Source: Cohnella thermotolerans DSM 17683 (GTDB lineage: Bacteria > Bacillota > Bacilli > Paenibacillales > Paenibacillaceae). Taken from it: 64,000 nt of DNA. A program made the position numbers and the translations under genes. Of the stretch, positions 1-9,512 are shown one piece after another. The notes under the pieces were generated by a model that saw only the letters and a program-made list of their open reading frames with translations, had not been told where the DNA came from and ran no database searches. Positions within the stretch are counted from its first letter, which is position 1. Each line of letters begins with the position of its first letter. Location: positions 434,001 through 498,000 of the forward strand of contig NZ_AUCP01000001.1 of assembly GCF_000429825.1 (NCBI RefSeq), read 5' to 3'.

Positions 1-983
1 TCCATCGCTTCCCGCACGGTGACGGTGTGCGTCTCCTTGCGGGGAAGCCCGATCGCGGCGGCGTCGATATAAGCCTGGACACCCTTCACGTTCATATGCC
101 GCTCGCCCCGTGCGTAGCCGTGCGCTCCGGCTCCGAGCCCGTAATACGGCTCGTTGCGCCAATACGTGCCGTTGTGCCGGCTCTCGAAGCCCGGCTTCGC
201 AAAATTGCTGACCTCGTACTGCTTGTAGCCGGCCCGGCCGAGACGTTCGCGCAAATGCTCGTACATCGCGACTTCCACATCTTCCTCCGGCAAAGGCAGC
301 TCTCCCCGCTCGTACAGCCGGTGGAACAGCGTGTTCTCCTCCACTTTGAGGCTGTAGAGCGAATAGTGGGGCAAATCCAGCTCCAGCGCCTTCTCCACGC
401 TATCCTTCAGCTGCTCCAGCGTCTGCCTCGGCAGGCCGAACATCAAGTCGATCGATAAATTCGTAAAACCCGCCCGGCGCGCGTTCTCTATGCTCCGCAC
501 GACGTCGTCCGCTTCGTGAATGCGGCCGATCGCGGCGAGCAGCCCGTTGTCGAACGATTGCGCCCCGAAGCTGATCCGGTTGACGCCGCCCGCCCGCATC
601 GCTTCCAGCTTGGCCGGATCCGTCGTGCCCGGATTCGCTTCCATCGTGAACTCCGCGCCCGGCGCCACCGGAAAATGCCGGGCGACGGAATCGAGGAAGC
701 GCGTCATCTGCGCCGGCGTCAGCACGGTCGGCGTTCCGCCGCCGACGAACACCTTGCGGATCGTCTCGGGCGGAAGAGCGGCGACCGTCCGCTCCATCTC
801 CCGCTCAAGCGCATCCAGATAGGCGTCGACCGGCTGCCCTTCGACGACGTAGGAGTTAAAGTCGCAGTAGAAGCATTTGTTCGTGCAGAAAGGAATGTGA
901 ATATAGAGCGCGCGGGGCGTCCACCCGTGCAGCGGCGCGGGCGGAGCGTCTCCTTGCGGTTGAACCATGGGACCTATGGACAT
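1..983 (-). CDS. hemW: Radical SAM heme chaperone HemW (3' end beyond window)
   Basis: HemW is a radical-SAM protein of the coproporphyrinogen III oxidase-like family; family members bind heme and are thought to deliver it to respiratory proteins rather than act as the oxidase. The visible 327 codons contain the radical-SAM cysteine motif near residue 30 (IHIPFCTNKCFYCDF), which binds the 4Fe-4S cluster. The start at 983 is chosen because AAAGGAGG lies 7 nt upstream; an internal ATG at 968 has no such site. The gene follows lepA on the same strand, as in Bacillus subtilis, and closes the spoIIP-yqxA-lepA-hemW group. The C-terminal part lies outside the window. Confidence 0.92.
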   Translation of the reverse strand, partial: MSIGPMVQPQGDAPPAPLHGWTPRALYIHIPFCTNKCFYCDFNSYVVEGQPVDAYLDALEREMERTVAALPPETIRKVFVGGGTPTVLTPAQMTRFLDSVARHFPVAPGAEFTMEANPGTTDPAKLEAMRAGGVNRISFGAQSFDNGLLAAIGRIHEADDVVRSIENARRAGFTNLSIDLMFGLPRQTLEQLKDSVEKALELDLPHYSLYSLKVEENTLFHRLYERGELPLPEEDVEVAMYEHLRERLGRAGYKQYEVSNFAKPGFESRHNGTYWRNEPYYGLGAGAHGYARGERHMNVKGVQAYIDAAAIGLPRKETHTVTVREAM

Positions 984-1013
984 GGATGAACCTCCTTTCC
1001 CTGCGGGAACAGG

Positions 1014-1037
1014 AATGAACCGGTCTCCCGGTTCATT
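1014..1037 (-). other. Perfect 10-bp stem-loop between lepA and hemW
   Basis: AATGAACCGG and its exact complement flank a TCTC tetraloop. No U-tract follows on the minus strand, so this is not a standard Rho-independent terminator. It could be an attenuating or RNA-stabilising hairpin between two co-transcribed genes. Confidence 0.45.
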
Positions 1038-1062
1038 CGCGATAACGGCTATACAATGGAAA

Positions 1063-2877
1063 CTACTCGTCGATTTTCAAGACGGCCATGAACGCTTCCT
1101 GCGGCACCTCGACGCTGCCGACCTGCTTCATCCGCTTCTTGCCTTCCTTCTGCTTCTCGAGCAGCTTGCGCTTCCGCGAGATGTCGCCGCCGTAGCACTT
1201 GGCGAGGACGTTTTTGCGCATCGCCTTGATCGTCTCGCGGGAGATGACCTTCTGCCCGATCGCGGCCTGGATCGGCACCTCGAACATCTGGCGCGGAATG
1301 AGTTCCTTCAGCTTCTCGCAAATGACCCGCCCGCGCTGATACGCCCGGTCGCGGTGCACGATGAACGACAGCGCGTCGACCTTCTCGCCGTTGAGCAGAA
1401 TGTCCATTTTGACCAGATTCGATTGCCGGTAGCCCGACAGTTCGTAGTCGAACGAAGCGTAGCCCTTCGTGCTCGATTTGAGCTGGTCGAAAAAGTCGTA
1501 AACGATCTCCGCCAGCGGAATGTCGTATTTGAGCGTCACCCGGTTCGTGTCGAGATACTGCATGTCGATGAACTCGCCGCGCTTGCTCTGGCACAGCTCC
1601 ATGATCGGCCCCACGAAATCCTTCGGGACGATGATGGACGCCTTCACGTATGGCTCTTCGACGAAGTCCAGCTTGCCCGCTTCCGGATATTCCGAAGGGT
1701 TGGAGATTTCGAGCTGCTGGCCGCTCGTCAGCGTCACTTTGTAAATAACGCTCGGCGCGGTCGTAATGAGCGGAATGTTGAATTCGCGCTCGATCCGCTC
1801 CTGAATAATCTCCATATGGAGCATGCCGAGGAAGCCGCAGCGGAAGCCGAAGCCGAGCGCCTGGGACGTCTCCGGCTCGAAGCGAAGCGATGCGTCGTTC
1901 AGCTCCAGCTTCTCGAGCGCGTCGCGCAGATCGTTGTAATCCGACGAATCGATCGGATACAGCCCGCAGAACACCATCGGATTGATCCGCTTGTAGCCCG
2001 GAAGCGGCTCCGGCGTCGGGTTCTTCGCGTTCGTCACCGTGTCGCCCACGCGCGTGTCCTTCACGTTCTTGATCGAAGCGGTGACGTAGCCGACATCGCC
2101 CGGACCGAGCTCGTCGACGACGGTCGCCCGCGGCTTGAACGTGCCGACCTCGACGACGTCGAACGTGGCGCCCGTCGCCATGAACTTGATCGGCGTGCCG
2201 GCGCGGATCGTGCCGTCGATGACCCGGATGTAGCAGACGACGCCTTTGTAAGCGTCATAGTGCGAGTCGAAAATGAGCGCCTTCAGCGGGGCGTTGATAT
2301 CGCCTTGCGGCGGCGGAATTTTGGTCACGACCTGTTCCAAAATTTCCTTGATGCCGATGCCGTTCTTGGCGGAAGCGAGGACGGCGTCGCTGGCGTCGAG
2401 GCCGATGACGTCCTCGATCTCCTGCTTCACCCGCTCCGGCTCCGCGCTCGGCAGATCGATCTTGTTGACGACCGGCAAAATCTCCAAGTTGTTGTCGAGG
2501 GCCAGATAGACGTTCGCCAGCGTCTGCGCCTCGATCCCCTGCGCGGCGTCCACGATGAGCAGCGCGCCTTCGCAGGCGGCGAGACTGCGGGACACCTCGT
2601 ACGTGAAGTCGACGTGTCCGGGCGTGTCGATCAGGTGCAGCGTATACGTCTCGCCGTCGTCCGCCTTGTATTGCAGCCGGACCGCCTGCAGCTTGATCGT
2701 AATGCCCCGTTCGCGCTCCAGATCCATCGAGTCGAGAATCTGATCCTGCATCTCGCGGGACGTGAGCGTTCCGGTATATTCCAATATGCGGTCGGCCAGC
2801 GTCGATTTGCCGTGGTCGATATGCGCGATAATGCAAAAATTGCGAATATGGCTTTGTTTCCGTTGATTGTCTGCCAT
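1063..2877 (-). CDS. lepA: Elongation factor 4 (LepA), ribosome back-translocase GTPase
   Basis: LepA is a cytoplasmic translational GTPase that binds stalled or mistranslocated ribosomes. The 604-residue product has the family's normal length. The G1 P-loop (AHIDHGKST) is at residues 18-26, the G3 DTPGHVD motif near residue 85 and the G4 NKID motif near residue 138. The C-terminal LepA-specific region carries the lysine-rich [14 protein letters not shown] stretch. The ATG at 2877 is preceded by GGAGG. It sits between yqxA and hemW, the conserved Bacillales order. Identity is not in doubt. Confidence 0.98.
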   Translation of the reverse strand: MADNQRKQSHIRNFCIIAHIDHGKSTLADRILEYTGTLTSREMQDQILDSMDLERERGITIKLQAVRLQYKADDGETYTLHLIDTPGHVDFTYEVSRSLAACEGALLIVDAAQGIEAQTLANVYLALDNNLEILPVVNKIDLPSAEPERVKQEIEDVIGLDASDAVLASAKNGIGIKEILEQVVTKIPPPQGDINAPLKALIFDSHYDAYKGVVCYIRVIDGTIRAGTPIKFMATGATFDVVEVGTFKPRATVVDELGPGDVGYVTASIKNVKDTRVGDTVTNAKNPTPEPLPGYKRINPMVFCGLYPIDSSDYNDLRDALEKLELNDASLRFEPETSQALGFGFRCGFLGMLHMEIIQERIEREFNIPLITTAPSVIYKVTLTSGQQLEISNPSEYPEAGKLDFVEEPYVKASIIVPKDFVGPIMELCQSKRGEFIDMQYLDTNRVTLKYDIPLAEIVYDFFDQLKSSTKGYASFDYELSGYRQSNLVKMDILLNGEKVDALSFIVHRDRAYQRGRVICEKLKELIPRQMFEVPIQAAIGQKVISRETIKAMRKNVLAKCYGGDISRKRKLLEKQKEGKKRMKQVGSVEVPQEAFMAVLKIDE

Positions 2878-2977
2878 GTATACCCTCCACCGATTTCACG
2901 CAACGTGCGGCTATCCAATCTATTATAGCAACGGATCGGCGGAGCAGCAATGAAGGAAACGTCCATCCGCTCAATCT

Positions 2978-3340
2978 TCAGTTGGTCGACTTGTCGAACA
3001 GGCCGACGATGAACCGGATGCCGCCCCTGGACGCATTTTGCAGCATTTCCGCCGTTCCGCTGGCGATTTTGTTAATGATGGGCTTATGGTCGAGCCGGGG
3101 AATTTGAGCTTCCTCCGTCCCGTTCAGCGAGATGCCGGGAGGCTCGCTCCCGAACCGCCCGGCAGTCGCGGGCGGGCTCAGTGCGGGTTCCTCCGCCCGG
3201 CCCGTGGATGCTGCGCCGGACGCGGCGTCCACCGGGCCGTAAACGGTGTTGATGCCGCTCGACGCCAACTCCATGCCGAACATGACGGCGAAGGCGATCG
3301 CCCCGCCGACGAGCAACAGCTTGAACACATCCCGTCCCAT
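2978..3340 (-). CDS. yqxA: YqxA-like membrane protein of the spoIIP-lepA interval
   Basis: A 120-residue protein with one N-terminal membrane segment (about residues 8-27) followed by a polar, low-complexity stretch and a short conserved-looking C-terminus. No enzymatic motif is visible. Position is the main evidence: in Bacillus subtilis the small DUF3679 protein YqxA lies between spoIIP and lepA, as here. AAGGAGG precedes the ATG at 3340, and the spoIIP stop is only 24 bp upstream, so the two are probably co-transcribed, which hints at a sporulation link. Function is unknown. Confidence 0.75.
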   Translation of the reverse strand: MGRDVFKLLLVGGAIAFAVMFGMELASSGINTVYGPVDAASGAASTGRAEEPALSPPATAGRFGSEPPGISLNGTEEAQIPRLDHKPIINKIASGTAEMLQNASRGGIRFIVGLFDKSTN

Positions 3341-3364
3341 TTGATCGTGCCTCCTTCACTCGAA

Positions 3365-4651
3365 TTAAGGCTGCTTTGACGCAACCGCCCCGCCCGTCTT
3401 CTCGGCACCTTCCTGCTCCCAGTACAACCGGGCGATCGCTTTCGCCAGCACGTCCGCCGTCCGATAGCATTCCGCCAGCGTGTTGTCCACGCCCCCGATC
3501 TCGATCAGCACGCTGTCCGGCGCGAGCGACTGGTTGTATTCCCCGTTGCCCGTCGCCGCCGTCTTGCCCCAGATCCCTCTGGACAAGCCGGGATATTCCT
3601 TCTCCAAAATTTGATGAATCGAATTGGCGAACGCTTCGTTCTTCTCCCAATTCGGATTTTTATGACCGATAATAAAGTAGACTTGAGCGTAATCGACACC
3701 GTCGATCGTCGCCGTCGTCATCTTCCGGTGCTGGGAATCGCGGTGAATGTCGAAGAAGAACTTCAAGTCCTTGTTGTCCGCCATCGCTTCCTTGACCGTC
3801 TGCAACGAATATTTGTAGGAAAAATTCCAATTGTAATCTTTGACCGTCGACGAATAGTCCCGGTCGGAATGCACGGTGCCGACGCCGAGGCGCTCCAGCT
3901 GATCGGCCATCCGCTTCCCGACGAGCGTCACGTTGATTTTGCCCGAATTCGGGTCCTTCGTTCCGGCCTTCAATTCCGGAAACCACGATTCCCGGTTGTG
4001 CGAATGGTAGATGAAGACGACCTTGCGCCCGTCCGGTTGCGGCGAAGCCGGCGGTTCCTCCTGTGCTTCCTGCGGGGAAGGCTGCGCTTCCCCGGAAGGG
4101 GAGGCGTCCGGCGATTCGGCAGGCGGCGACTCGTCCGCCGGCGAACCGTCCCCGCCGTCCGGGGCCGTATCGGCCCCCGGCTCCGCGTCGGCGTCGCTGC
4201 CGGCTTCCGGCCCGCGATCCTCGGGCGCCTCCAGGTCGCCGCCCGAGCCTGGGCGGAGCAGCACGGCGCTGTCTTTGCCGACGCCGGGCATGCCCATCTC
4301 CAAGAGGCTCTTCGGGTCGTCCGGATTCAGATCGGTCAGGAAGCGGACGAGGAACGACGCCACCTTCCTTGCCGAGAATGGAGACCCCTCTTCTACTTGC
4401 TTGTCCATATGCGGCAATTCCATACCTAATAGAGAGGTAAAAAAGGCGCCCGACACCGAAGCGGCGAACCCCTTCATCGACTGCACGGGCGAAGCCGCCA
4501 GCTTGTTCTGGACCGCGCCGCCCAAGCCGAGAACGAGGAACAAGACCGTGGAGACGAGACTTAATGTGATATAGGCTTTGCCAGTAGCGAGATAGTGCCT
4601 GGAACCGTACCGGTTCCGTTTGCGGCCGCGCACGACGACGATTCGTTTCAT
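3365..4651 (-). CDS. spoIIP: Stage II sporulation protein P, peptidoglycan hydrolase
   Basis: SpoIIP is an amidase/endopeptidase that works with SpoIID and SpoIIM to thin septal peptidoglycan and drive engulfment of the forespore. The 428-residue product has an N-terminal membrane anchor (about residues 28-50), a linker very rich in Pro, Glu, Ser and Ala (about 130-210), and the catalytic domain, with YHSHNRESW near residue 215 and the FDIHRDSQHR stretch carrying likely metal-binding His/Asp residues. GGGAGG precedes the ATG at 4651. In Bacillus subtilis gpr lies directly upstream; here gpr is 18 kb away, beyond a sugar-catabolism block. Confidence 0.96.
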   Translation of the reverse strand: MKRIVVVRGRKRNRYGSRHYLATGKAYITLSLVSTVLFLVLGLGGAVQNKLAASPVQSMKGFAASVSGAFFTSLLGMELPHMDKQVEEGSPFSARKVASFLVRFLTDLNPDDPKSLLEMGMPGVGKDSAVLLRPGSGGDLEAPEDRGPEAGSDADAEPGADTAPDGGDGSPADESPPAESPDASPSGEAQPSPQEAQEEPPASPQPDGRKVVFIYHSHNRESWFPELKAGTKDPNSGKINVTLVGKRMADQLERLGVGTVHSDRDYSSTVKDYNWNFSYKYSLQTVKEAMADNKDLKFFFDIHRDSQHRKMTTATIDGVDYAQVYFIIGHKNPNWEKNEAFANSIHQILEKEYPGLSRGIWGKTAATGNGEYNQSLAPDSVLIEIGGVDNTLAECYRTADVLAKAIARLYWEQEGAEKTGGAVASKQP

Positions 4652-4838
4652 TCTCTTCCTCCCATGGAAACTCAGCCGTAGTAGAAGGAGTCTCTCTTTT
4701 ATCAGGTGATGTTGAAGTATATGAGAGAATCGAGAATGATAGAACGGCTTTAAACGCGCCTGACAAGGCGGATTAGGCCTTAGGGGATTGGATGGCGAAG
4801 TTCATTTCATGTGTTATAATTCTAATCAAAATGTACAG

Positions 4839-4862
4839 AATGATTTTCAACAGTTAATCATT
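4839..4862. promoter_or_regulatory. Inverted repeat upstream of the DeoR-type gene, possible operator
   Basis: AATGATT and AATCATT are separated by 10 nt, about 45 bp upstream of the DeoR-type start and just downstream of a TATAAT-like hexamer at 4814-4819. This would suit autorepression. No second copy was found near the iol genes, so the assignment is tentative. Confidence 0.3.
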
Positions 4863-4904
4863 TTTTCGAATAAAGTCCGATATCAACCTTAGGAGAATCA
4901 AAAG

Positions 4905-5657
4905 ATGATCAAAACACAGCGGATCAATCAAATTAAGGAGTATGTATACGAACATGAATCGGTTTCGCTTGATGAATTGGTTGAGCATTTCGGCGTATCG
5001 AAGAATACGATCCGAAGAGATATTCAGCAGCTGGTCGACTCCGGGGTCCTCAAAAAAGTATACGGGGGGGTGTCCGTCAATCACTCCAAATTGGTCGTTT
5101 TTAACGAAAGAAAGGATCAAAACCTGACCAAAAAACAGGAAATCGGAAGGCTGGCCGCCGAATTTGTTGAAGACGGGGACGTTATTTTTATCGACTCGGG
5201 TACGACCACCTTGGAGATGCTTCCTTATATTAAAAGCAAGCACCTTACGGTTATTACCAACAATTTTGATTTTATCTATGAAGCGAAGCCTTATCCATCG
5301 CTGACGATTTTCTCGACCGGAGGCATCTTCGAACGAAAAACCAATTCGTTTGTCGGCTTTCAAAGCGTGGAGCCTTTGCAAAGATACAATATTAATAAAG
5401 CTTTCATAGCTTCGACGGGCATCTCCGTGGAAAACGGAGTCACCAACTCTTCTCCGTTGGAAACCGAAATCAAGAATACGGTCGTCAAGAAAAGTCTGAA
5501 AGTGTTCTTGTTGATCGACGACAGTAAGTTCGACAAGTCCGCCTTGACAACTTTTTGCTCGTTGAGCGATATCGACTATATCGTGACCAACAGCAAACCG
5601 AGCGAAAAATATAATCAGTATGCTTTGCAGCACCAGATTACAATTGTTACGCCGTAA
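4905..5657 (+). CDS. DeoR/GlpR-family transcriptional regulator, iol side
   Basis: A 250-residue regulator with an N-terminal winged helix-turn-helix (about residues 18-45, including the recognition stretch SKNTIRRDI) and a C-terminal sugar-phosphate sensor domain of the DeoRC type, with the FIDSGTTT phosphate-binding loop near residue 98. Such proteins usually repress a neighbouring sugar operon until a phosphorylated intermediate binds. TTAGGAG precedes the ATG. It is convergent with iolJ. It is clearly related to the second DeoR protein encoded at 9513, so IolR-like control of iolACJ is plausible but cannot be assigned to one of the two. Confidence 0.9.
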   Translation: MIKTQRINQIKEYVYEHESVSLDELVEHFGVSKNTIRRDIQQLVDSGVLKKVYGGVSVNHSKLVVFNERKDQNLTKKQEIGRLAAEFVEDGDVIFIDSGTTTLEMLPYIKSKHLTVITNNFDFIYEAKPYPSLTIFSTGGIFERKTNSFVGFQSVEPLQRYNINKAFIASTGISVENGVTNSSPLETEIKNTVVKKSLKVFLLIDDSKFDKSALTTFCSLSDIDYIVTNSKPSEKYNQYALQHQITIVTP

Positions 5658-5674
5658 GACCCCCTTAAATTTCC

Positions 5675-5725
5675 CAAAATAAAAAGCTGTCCCCCAAGTG
5701 CGCATCGCCTTGAAAGGGACAGCTT
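5675..5725 (-). terminator. Rho-independent terminator of iolACJ
   Basis: AAGCTGTCCC pairs with GGGACAGCTT around a 22-nt loop; on the minus strand the stem is followed by TTTTTATTTT. It lies just past the iolJ stop. The reverse direction, from the converging regulator gene, has a poor U-tract. Confidence 0.85.
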
Positions 5726-5728
5726 CGG

Positions 5729-6583
5729 TTATGCTTTTCCGTTTGACCCGAATTCCCGGATTTTGTTTTTTACGGTTTCTTTTAGAATGGAGCGTGCCGG
5801 AGTCAATAAGGTTCTCGGGTCGGTCGTTTCCGGATGATCCGCCAGCGTTTTCCGCAGTTCGGCCGTCCAGGCTGTCACGCATTCGGTATTGATATTTATT
5901 TTCGCGTGACCGAGCCGAATCGCTTTTTGCAATTGCCAAGGAGGGATCCCCGAGGCGCCGTGAAGGACAAGCGGAATGGATACGGCCTTTGAGATGGCCT
6001 CCATTTCTTCAAATCCGAGCTTCGGTTCGCCTTGATAGTTTCCATGCACGGAACCGAGGGCTGCCGCCAGGGCGTCGATCCGGGCCTCCTCGACCATCCG
6101 CTTGCACTCTTGCAGATCGGCGTATCGGATTCCTCCGATCAAGCCGTCCTCCATGCCGCCAACGGTGCCCACTTCCGCTTCTACGGACACGCCGTAAGCG
6201 GCCGCATATTCGACCACCCGCTTCGTATCCCGAATATTTTGATCGATAGGCCCGTGAGAACCGTCGAACATGACCGAGCTGAACCCGGCTTCTATCGCTT
6301 TCAAGCAATTGTCAACGGTTCGGCCATGATCCAAATGAAGGACAACAGGCACCGCAATGCGCTTTTCTTCGATCATCGCTCTCACCATGGCCGCAACCGT
6401 TTTGTATCCGCCCAGATAGTCGATCAAACGGTCGGATGCCGCGACAATGACCGGAGAGGCTTCTTCTTGTGCGGCATCGAGAACGGCATGCACCCAGGAA
6501 AGTCCGTTTATATTAAACTGGCCGATCGCATATTGTTCCTGCTTGGCTTGAATCAACAATTCCTTCATCGATACCAAGGCCAT
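5729..6583 (-). CDS. iolJ: 6-phospho-5-dehydro-2-deoxy-D-gluconate aldolase (IolJ)
   Basis: A 284-residue class II (zinc) aldolase of the fructose-bisphosphate aldolase family. The extended start VSMKELLIQAKQEQYAIGQF and the stretches EVGTVGGMEDG and LHGASGI closely match IolJ as I know it from Bacillus subtilis. The HLDHG motif near residue 84 supplies zinc ligands. IolJ splits 2-deoxy-5-keto-gluconate 6-phosphate into dihydroxyacetone phosphate and malonate semialdehyde. The adjacent kinase (iolC) and dehydrogenase (iolA) genes supply its substrate and use its product, which favours IolJ over a general FbaA-type aldolase. GGAGG precedes the ATG. Confidence 0.88.
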   Translation of the reverse strand: MALVSMKELLIQAKQEQYAIGQFNINGLSWVHAVLDAAQEEASPVIVAASDRLIDYLGGYKTVAAMVRAMIEEKRIAVPVVLHLDHGRTVDNCLKAIEAGFSSVMFDGSHGPIDQNIRDTKRVVEYAAAYGVSVEAEVGTVGGMEDGLIGGIRYADLQECKRMVEEARIDALAAALGSVHGNYQGEPKLGFEEMEAISKAVSIPLVLHGASGIPPWQLQKAIRLGHAKININTECVTAWTAELRKTLADHPETTDPRTLLTPARSILKETVKNKIREFGSNGKA

Positions 6584-6699
6584 GCGACATCGCCTCCGTC
6601 ATGGATTTGGCTGATCCCCAATCCCACTTTGATTTTTTCAGCATGAAGGCGCGCCGTCGTTCGTCGGATTTTGCCGCCCATGAACGTCTGCTCTCTCCT

Positions 6700-7677
6700 T
6701 TAACGCTGATCGGCGATCAACGCTTCAATTTCGTGCACCTGGGGCATCGCTTCGGAGGAACTGTGCCTGCTGACGACAATGGATGCCGAAGCGCTTCCGT
6801 ATTTCAGCGCCGTTTCGATGTCTTTGCCTTGAAGCAGGGCGAACAGGAATGCGGAAGCATAAGAATCCCCGGCGCCGAATGTTTTCAGCACCTTGGTTTT
6901 ATAGGCGCGGGCCCGGAAGACGCCGCCCGACCGGGTGTAGGCGTAAGAGCCTTCGACGCCGTGCTTGATGACGACAAGCTCCGGCGTGTGCCGGAACAAA
7001 TGGCGGGTCGTCTCCTCGTTTGTTCCGCCTTCCCGGTTTTCCATCATGTCGTATTCGTCTCTCGTTCCGATGACAATATCGGACCGCTCCGCCACAAGAG
7101 CGTAGTATAGCGCGGTTTCTTCCTTGGACTTCCAAGTATAAGGACGGTAGTCCAATTCGAATACGACCTTCACCCCGTTTCGCTTCGCCAATTGAATCGC
7201 TTTCAGGACCGCTTCCCTGGAAGGGCTTCGGGACAGCGCCGTACCGGAAACAAGCAGGAGTCGGGCTTGCCGGATGTAGTTTTCGTCGACTTCTTCGGGC
7301 TTCAAATATAAATCCGCCACCTCGTCGCGGTACATCAAGATGCTGCACTCCTCCGGGCTTTTAATTTCCGTAAACGCCAGTCCGGTTTTGTGCCCTTCCC
7401 GGTCCACGATCAGCTGCGACGTATCGACGCCGGCATCGCCCATATATTTTTTAATAAAGCGGCCATGCTGATCGTCCGCAATTTTCCCGATAAATCCGGC
7501 TTTAAGCCCCAGTCTGGCAATGCCGATCGCAATATTGGCGGGAGATCCCCCCACATACTTGGAGAAGGTCAAGGTCTCTTCCATCGGCCGGTTGTATTCC
7601 ACGGCGTTCAGATCGATGCAAGCTCTTCCAATGGCGATCAGATCGAAGCTTTTGGCCATATTGGCTTCATCATTCAT
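6700..7677 (-). CDS. iolC: 5-dehydro-2-deoxygluconokinase (IolC)
   Basis: A PfkB/ribokinase-family sugar kinase that phosphorylates 2-deoxy-5-keto-D-gluconate at C6. It opens with the family signature GRACIDLN, has GGSPANIAIG in the substrate lid region, and ends with the catalytic GAGDSYASA motif (anion hole and base). I chose the ATG at 7677 because GAGGAG lies 10 nt upstream and the resulting 325 residues equal the Bacillus length; a longer frame to 7719 lacks a ribosome-binding site. The gene lies 63 bp after iolA and upstream of iolJ, consistent with one operon. Confidence 0.9.
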   Translation of the reverse strand: MNDEANMAKSFDLIAIGRACIDLNAVEYNRPMEETLTFSKYVGGSPANIAIGIARLGLKAGFIGKIADDQHGRFIKKYMGDAGVDTSQLIVDREGHKTGLAFTEIKSPEECSILMYRDEVADLYLKPEEVDENYIRQARLLLVSGTALSRSPSREAVLKAIQLAKRNGVKVVFELDYRPYTWKSKEETALYYALVAERSDIVIGTRDEYDMMENREGGTNEETTRHLFRHTPELVVIKHGVEGSYAYTRSGGVFRARAYKTKVLKTFGAGDSYASAFLFALLQGKDIETALKYGSASASIVVSRHSSSEAMPQVHEIEALIADQR

Positions 7678-7740
7678 CGGCTGACAGCTCCTCAACGTTA
7701 TTTGCGGTTTTAAATCCATTCGCGGGCGGGATCGTTGCCG

Positions 7741-9204
7741 TTAATCGAACACCGGTTCGGCGTAGCGCGCGGTGACGACTTTTTTGCGGGTATAGAAATC
7801 GACGCTGTCTTTGCCGTTGGCGTGAAGCGTGCCGTAAAACGAAGATTTCCATCCGGAAAACGGGAAGAAAGCCATCGGCGCCGGAACGCCCAGGTTGATT
7901 CCCAGCATGCCCGCATCGATATTTTCGCGGAAGTAACGGATGGAATGCGCATTCGTCGTGAACAGGCAAGCGCCGTTTGCAAATTCGGACCGGTTGGCGA
8001 TTTCAACGGCTTCTTTCAAATTTCGGACACGGATGACGGAAAGCACAGGCGCAAAGATCTCGTCTTTCCAGATGGTCATCTCGGGCGTCACGTTCTCGAA
8101 GATGGTCGGTCCGATAAAATAACCGTCGTCGGACAGCCGCTCGCGCCCGTCGATCAACAACGAGGCTCCTTCTTCGATCCCTTTCTCAATATAGCGGATC
8201 GTGCGCTGTTTATTTTCTTCACGGATGACCGGTCCCAGAAAAACGCCGTCATCCAGGCCGTTGCCCATTTTGACGCCGAGCGTTTTTTCTTTCAGACGGG
8301 CGATAAATTCATCGGCAATGCTCTCTTCCACCGTCACAACGGCACAGGCCATGCATCTCTCTCCAGCCGAACCGAATGCGGCCGTCACGATATTGGCGAC
8401 CGCATCGTCGAGGTTCGCATCGCCGAGCACGATCGTATGGTTTTTCGCTCCCGTCAGCGCCTGCACCCGCTTCAGATTTTCGCTGCCTTTTTTGTACACG
8501 TACTCCCCGACCGGTTTGGACCCTACGAATGAAATCGCTTTTACGTCCGGATGCTCCAAAATGCCGTTCACCACCTCGTGAGCCCCGTAGACCACGTTAA
8601 AGACACCGTCCGGAAGACCTGCCTCCTTGAAGAGCTCCGCCAGCTTTTCCGTCAATAACGGCGTCCGCTCGGAAGGCTTGAGGATAAAGGTGTTTCCGAG
8701 CGAGACCGCCATCGGGAACATCCAGCACGGAACCATCATCGGGAAGTTAAACGGGGCGATGCCGCCGACGACTCCGATCGGATAACGGTAATTCACCGCT
8801 TCGATGTCCGTGGCGATGGAAGACAGCGAATCTCCCATCATCAAGGAAGGCGTGCCGGCTGCGAATTCGACATTTTCGATGCCGCGCTGCACTTCGCCCG
8901 TTGCTTCCGTCAGGCTTTTTCCGTTTTCTAAGGTAATGAGGCGGGCCAATTCGTCCTTATGCTCCAGAAGCAGTTGCTGATAATGGAACAGCACGCGCGC
9001 GCGTTTGGGCACGGCAACCTTTTTCCAGCTCTCGAAAGCTTCCTTGGCCACCTGCACCGCATGTTCGACATCTTCCCTGGTCGAGATCGGAACCTGGCAG
9101 ATCAATTCTTTTGTAGCCGGATTGTAAACGTCTTCATATTTCGTCGTCTTGCTCTCCACCCATTTTCCGCCGATGTAATTTTTCAATTTTCTTGCGTTCG
9201 ACAT
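7741..9204 (-). CDS. iolA: Methylmalonate-semialdehyde dehydrogenase, CoA-acylating (IolA/MmsA)
   Basis: A 487-residue aldehyde dehydrogenase that oxidises malonate or methylmalonate semialdehyde with NAD+ and CoA to acetyl-CoA or propionyl-CoA plus CO2. It has the family's motifs: [18 protein letters not shown], and the catalytic cysteine in [17 protein letters not shown] precedes the ATG at 9204; a longer reading to 9255 has no such site. It is the first gene of iolACJ, transcribed away from the second DeoR gene across a 308-bp control region with paired operators. In other settings MmsA serves valine breakdown, but the iolC-iolJ neighbours favour the inositol role. Confidence 0.92.
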   Translation of the reverse strand: MSNARKLKNYIGGKWVESKTTKYEDVYNPATKELICQVPISTREDVEHAVQVAKEAFESWKKVAVPKRARVLFHYQQLLLEHKDELARLITLENGKSLTEATGEVQRGIENVEFAAGTPSLMMGDSLSSIATDIEAVNYRYPIGVVGGIAPFNFPMMVPCWMFPMAVSLGNTFILKPSERTPLLTEKLAELFKEAGLPDGVFNVVYGAHEVVNGILEHPDVKAISFVGSKPVGEYVYKKGSENLKRVQALTGAKNHTIVLGDANLDDAVANIVTAAFGSAGERCMACAVVTVEESIADEFIARLKEKTLGVKMGNGLDDGVFLGPVIREENKQRTIRYIEKGIEEGASLLIDGRERLSDDGYFIGPTIFENVTPEMTIWKDEIFAPVLSVIRVRNLKEAVEIANRSEFANGACLFTTNAHSIRYFRENIDAGMLGINLGVPAPMAFFPFSGWKSSFYGTLHANGKDSVDFYTRKKVVTARYAEPVFD

Positions 9205-9281
9205 ATTAAGACTCCTTTCGCAACTGCCACGTGGGGATGGACGGACATCCATCAAAGCTTAAACTTTTTTGATCATATTTT

Positions 9282-9317
9282 GGTTATATTTTTATGATAT
9301 CCAATAAAGATATAACC
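9282..9317. promoter_or_regulatory. Inverted repeat operator in the iolA promoter region
   Basis: GGTTATAT and ATATAACC are separated by 20 nt, 78 bp upstream of the iolA ATG. The GGTTATA word recurs in the site at 9462-9487, so both are likely bound by the same DeoR-type protein, possibly with looping. Confidence 0.5.
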
Positions 9318-9450
9318 GTCAAGTCTAATTATGATCGAATAGAATCATGCATTTTGTTTGGTTTGTGCCTTCGATTGAGCAAATTAACCACGTTTCGTCT
9401 GCTGATTAACATAATCATTTTCATGTTTTTGTTATTTTGTAGACAAACTA

Positions 9451-9487
9451 TTGATAATGTCTTGGTTATAAATTATATTTTAACCAA
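9451..9487 (+). promoter_or_regulatory. Sigma-A promoter of the second deoR gene overlapped by an operator
   Basis: TTGATA (9451-9456), 17 nt, then TATATT (9474-9479) form a promoter for the regulator gene. The inverted repeat TTGGTTA-N12-TAACCAA (9462-9487) covers the spacer and -10, the layout of autorepression. Confidence 0.55.
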
Positions 9488-9512
9488 ACCAAAATTATCA
9501 GGAGAATCGACA

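Noticed and set aside
967-2928. 653-codon plus-strand frame opposite lepA
   Set aside because: It is the complementary shadow of lepA, common in GC-rich DNA, with no motifs or start signal.
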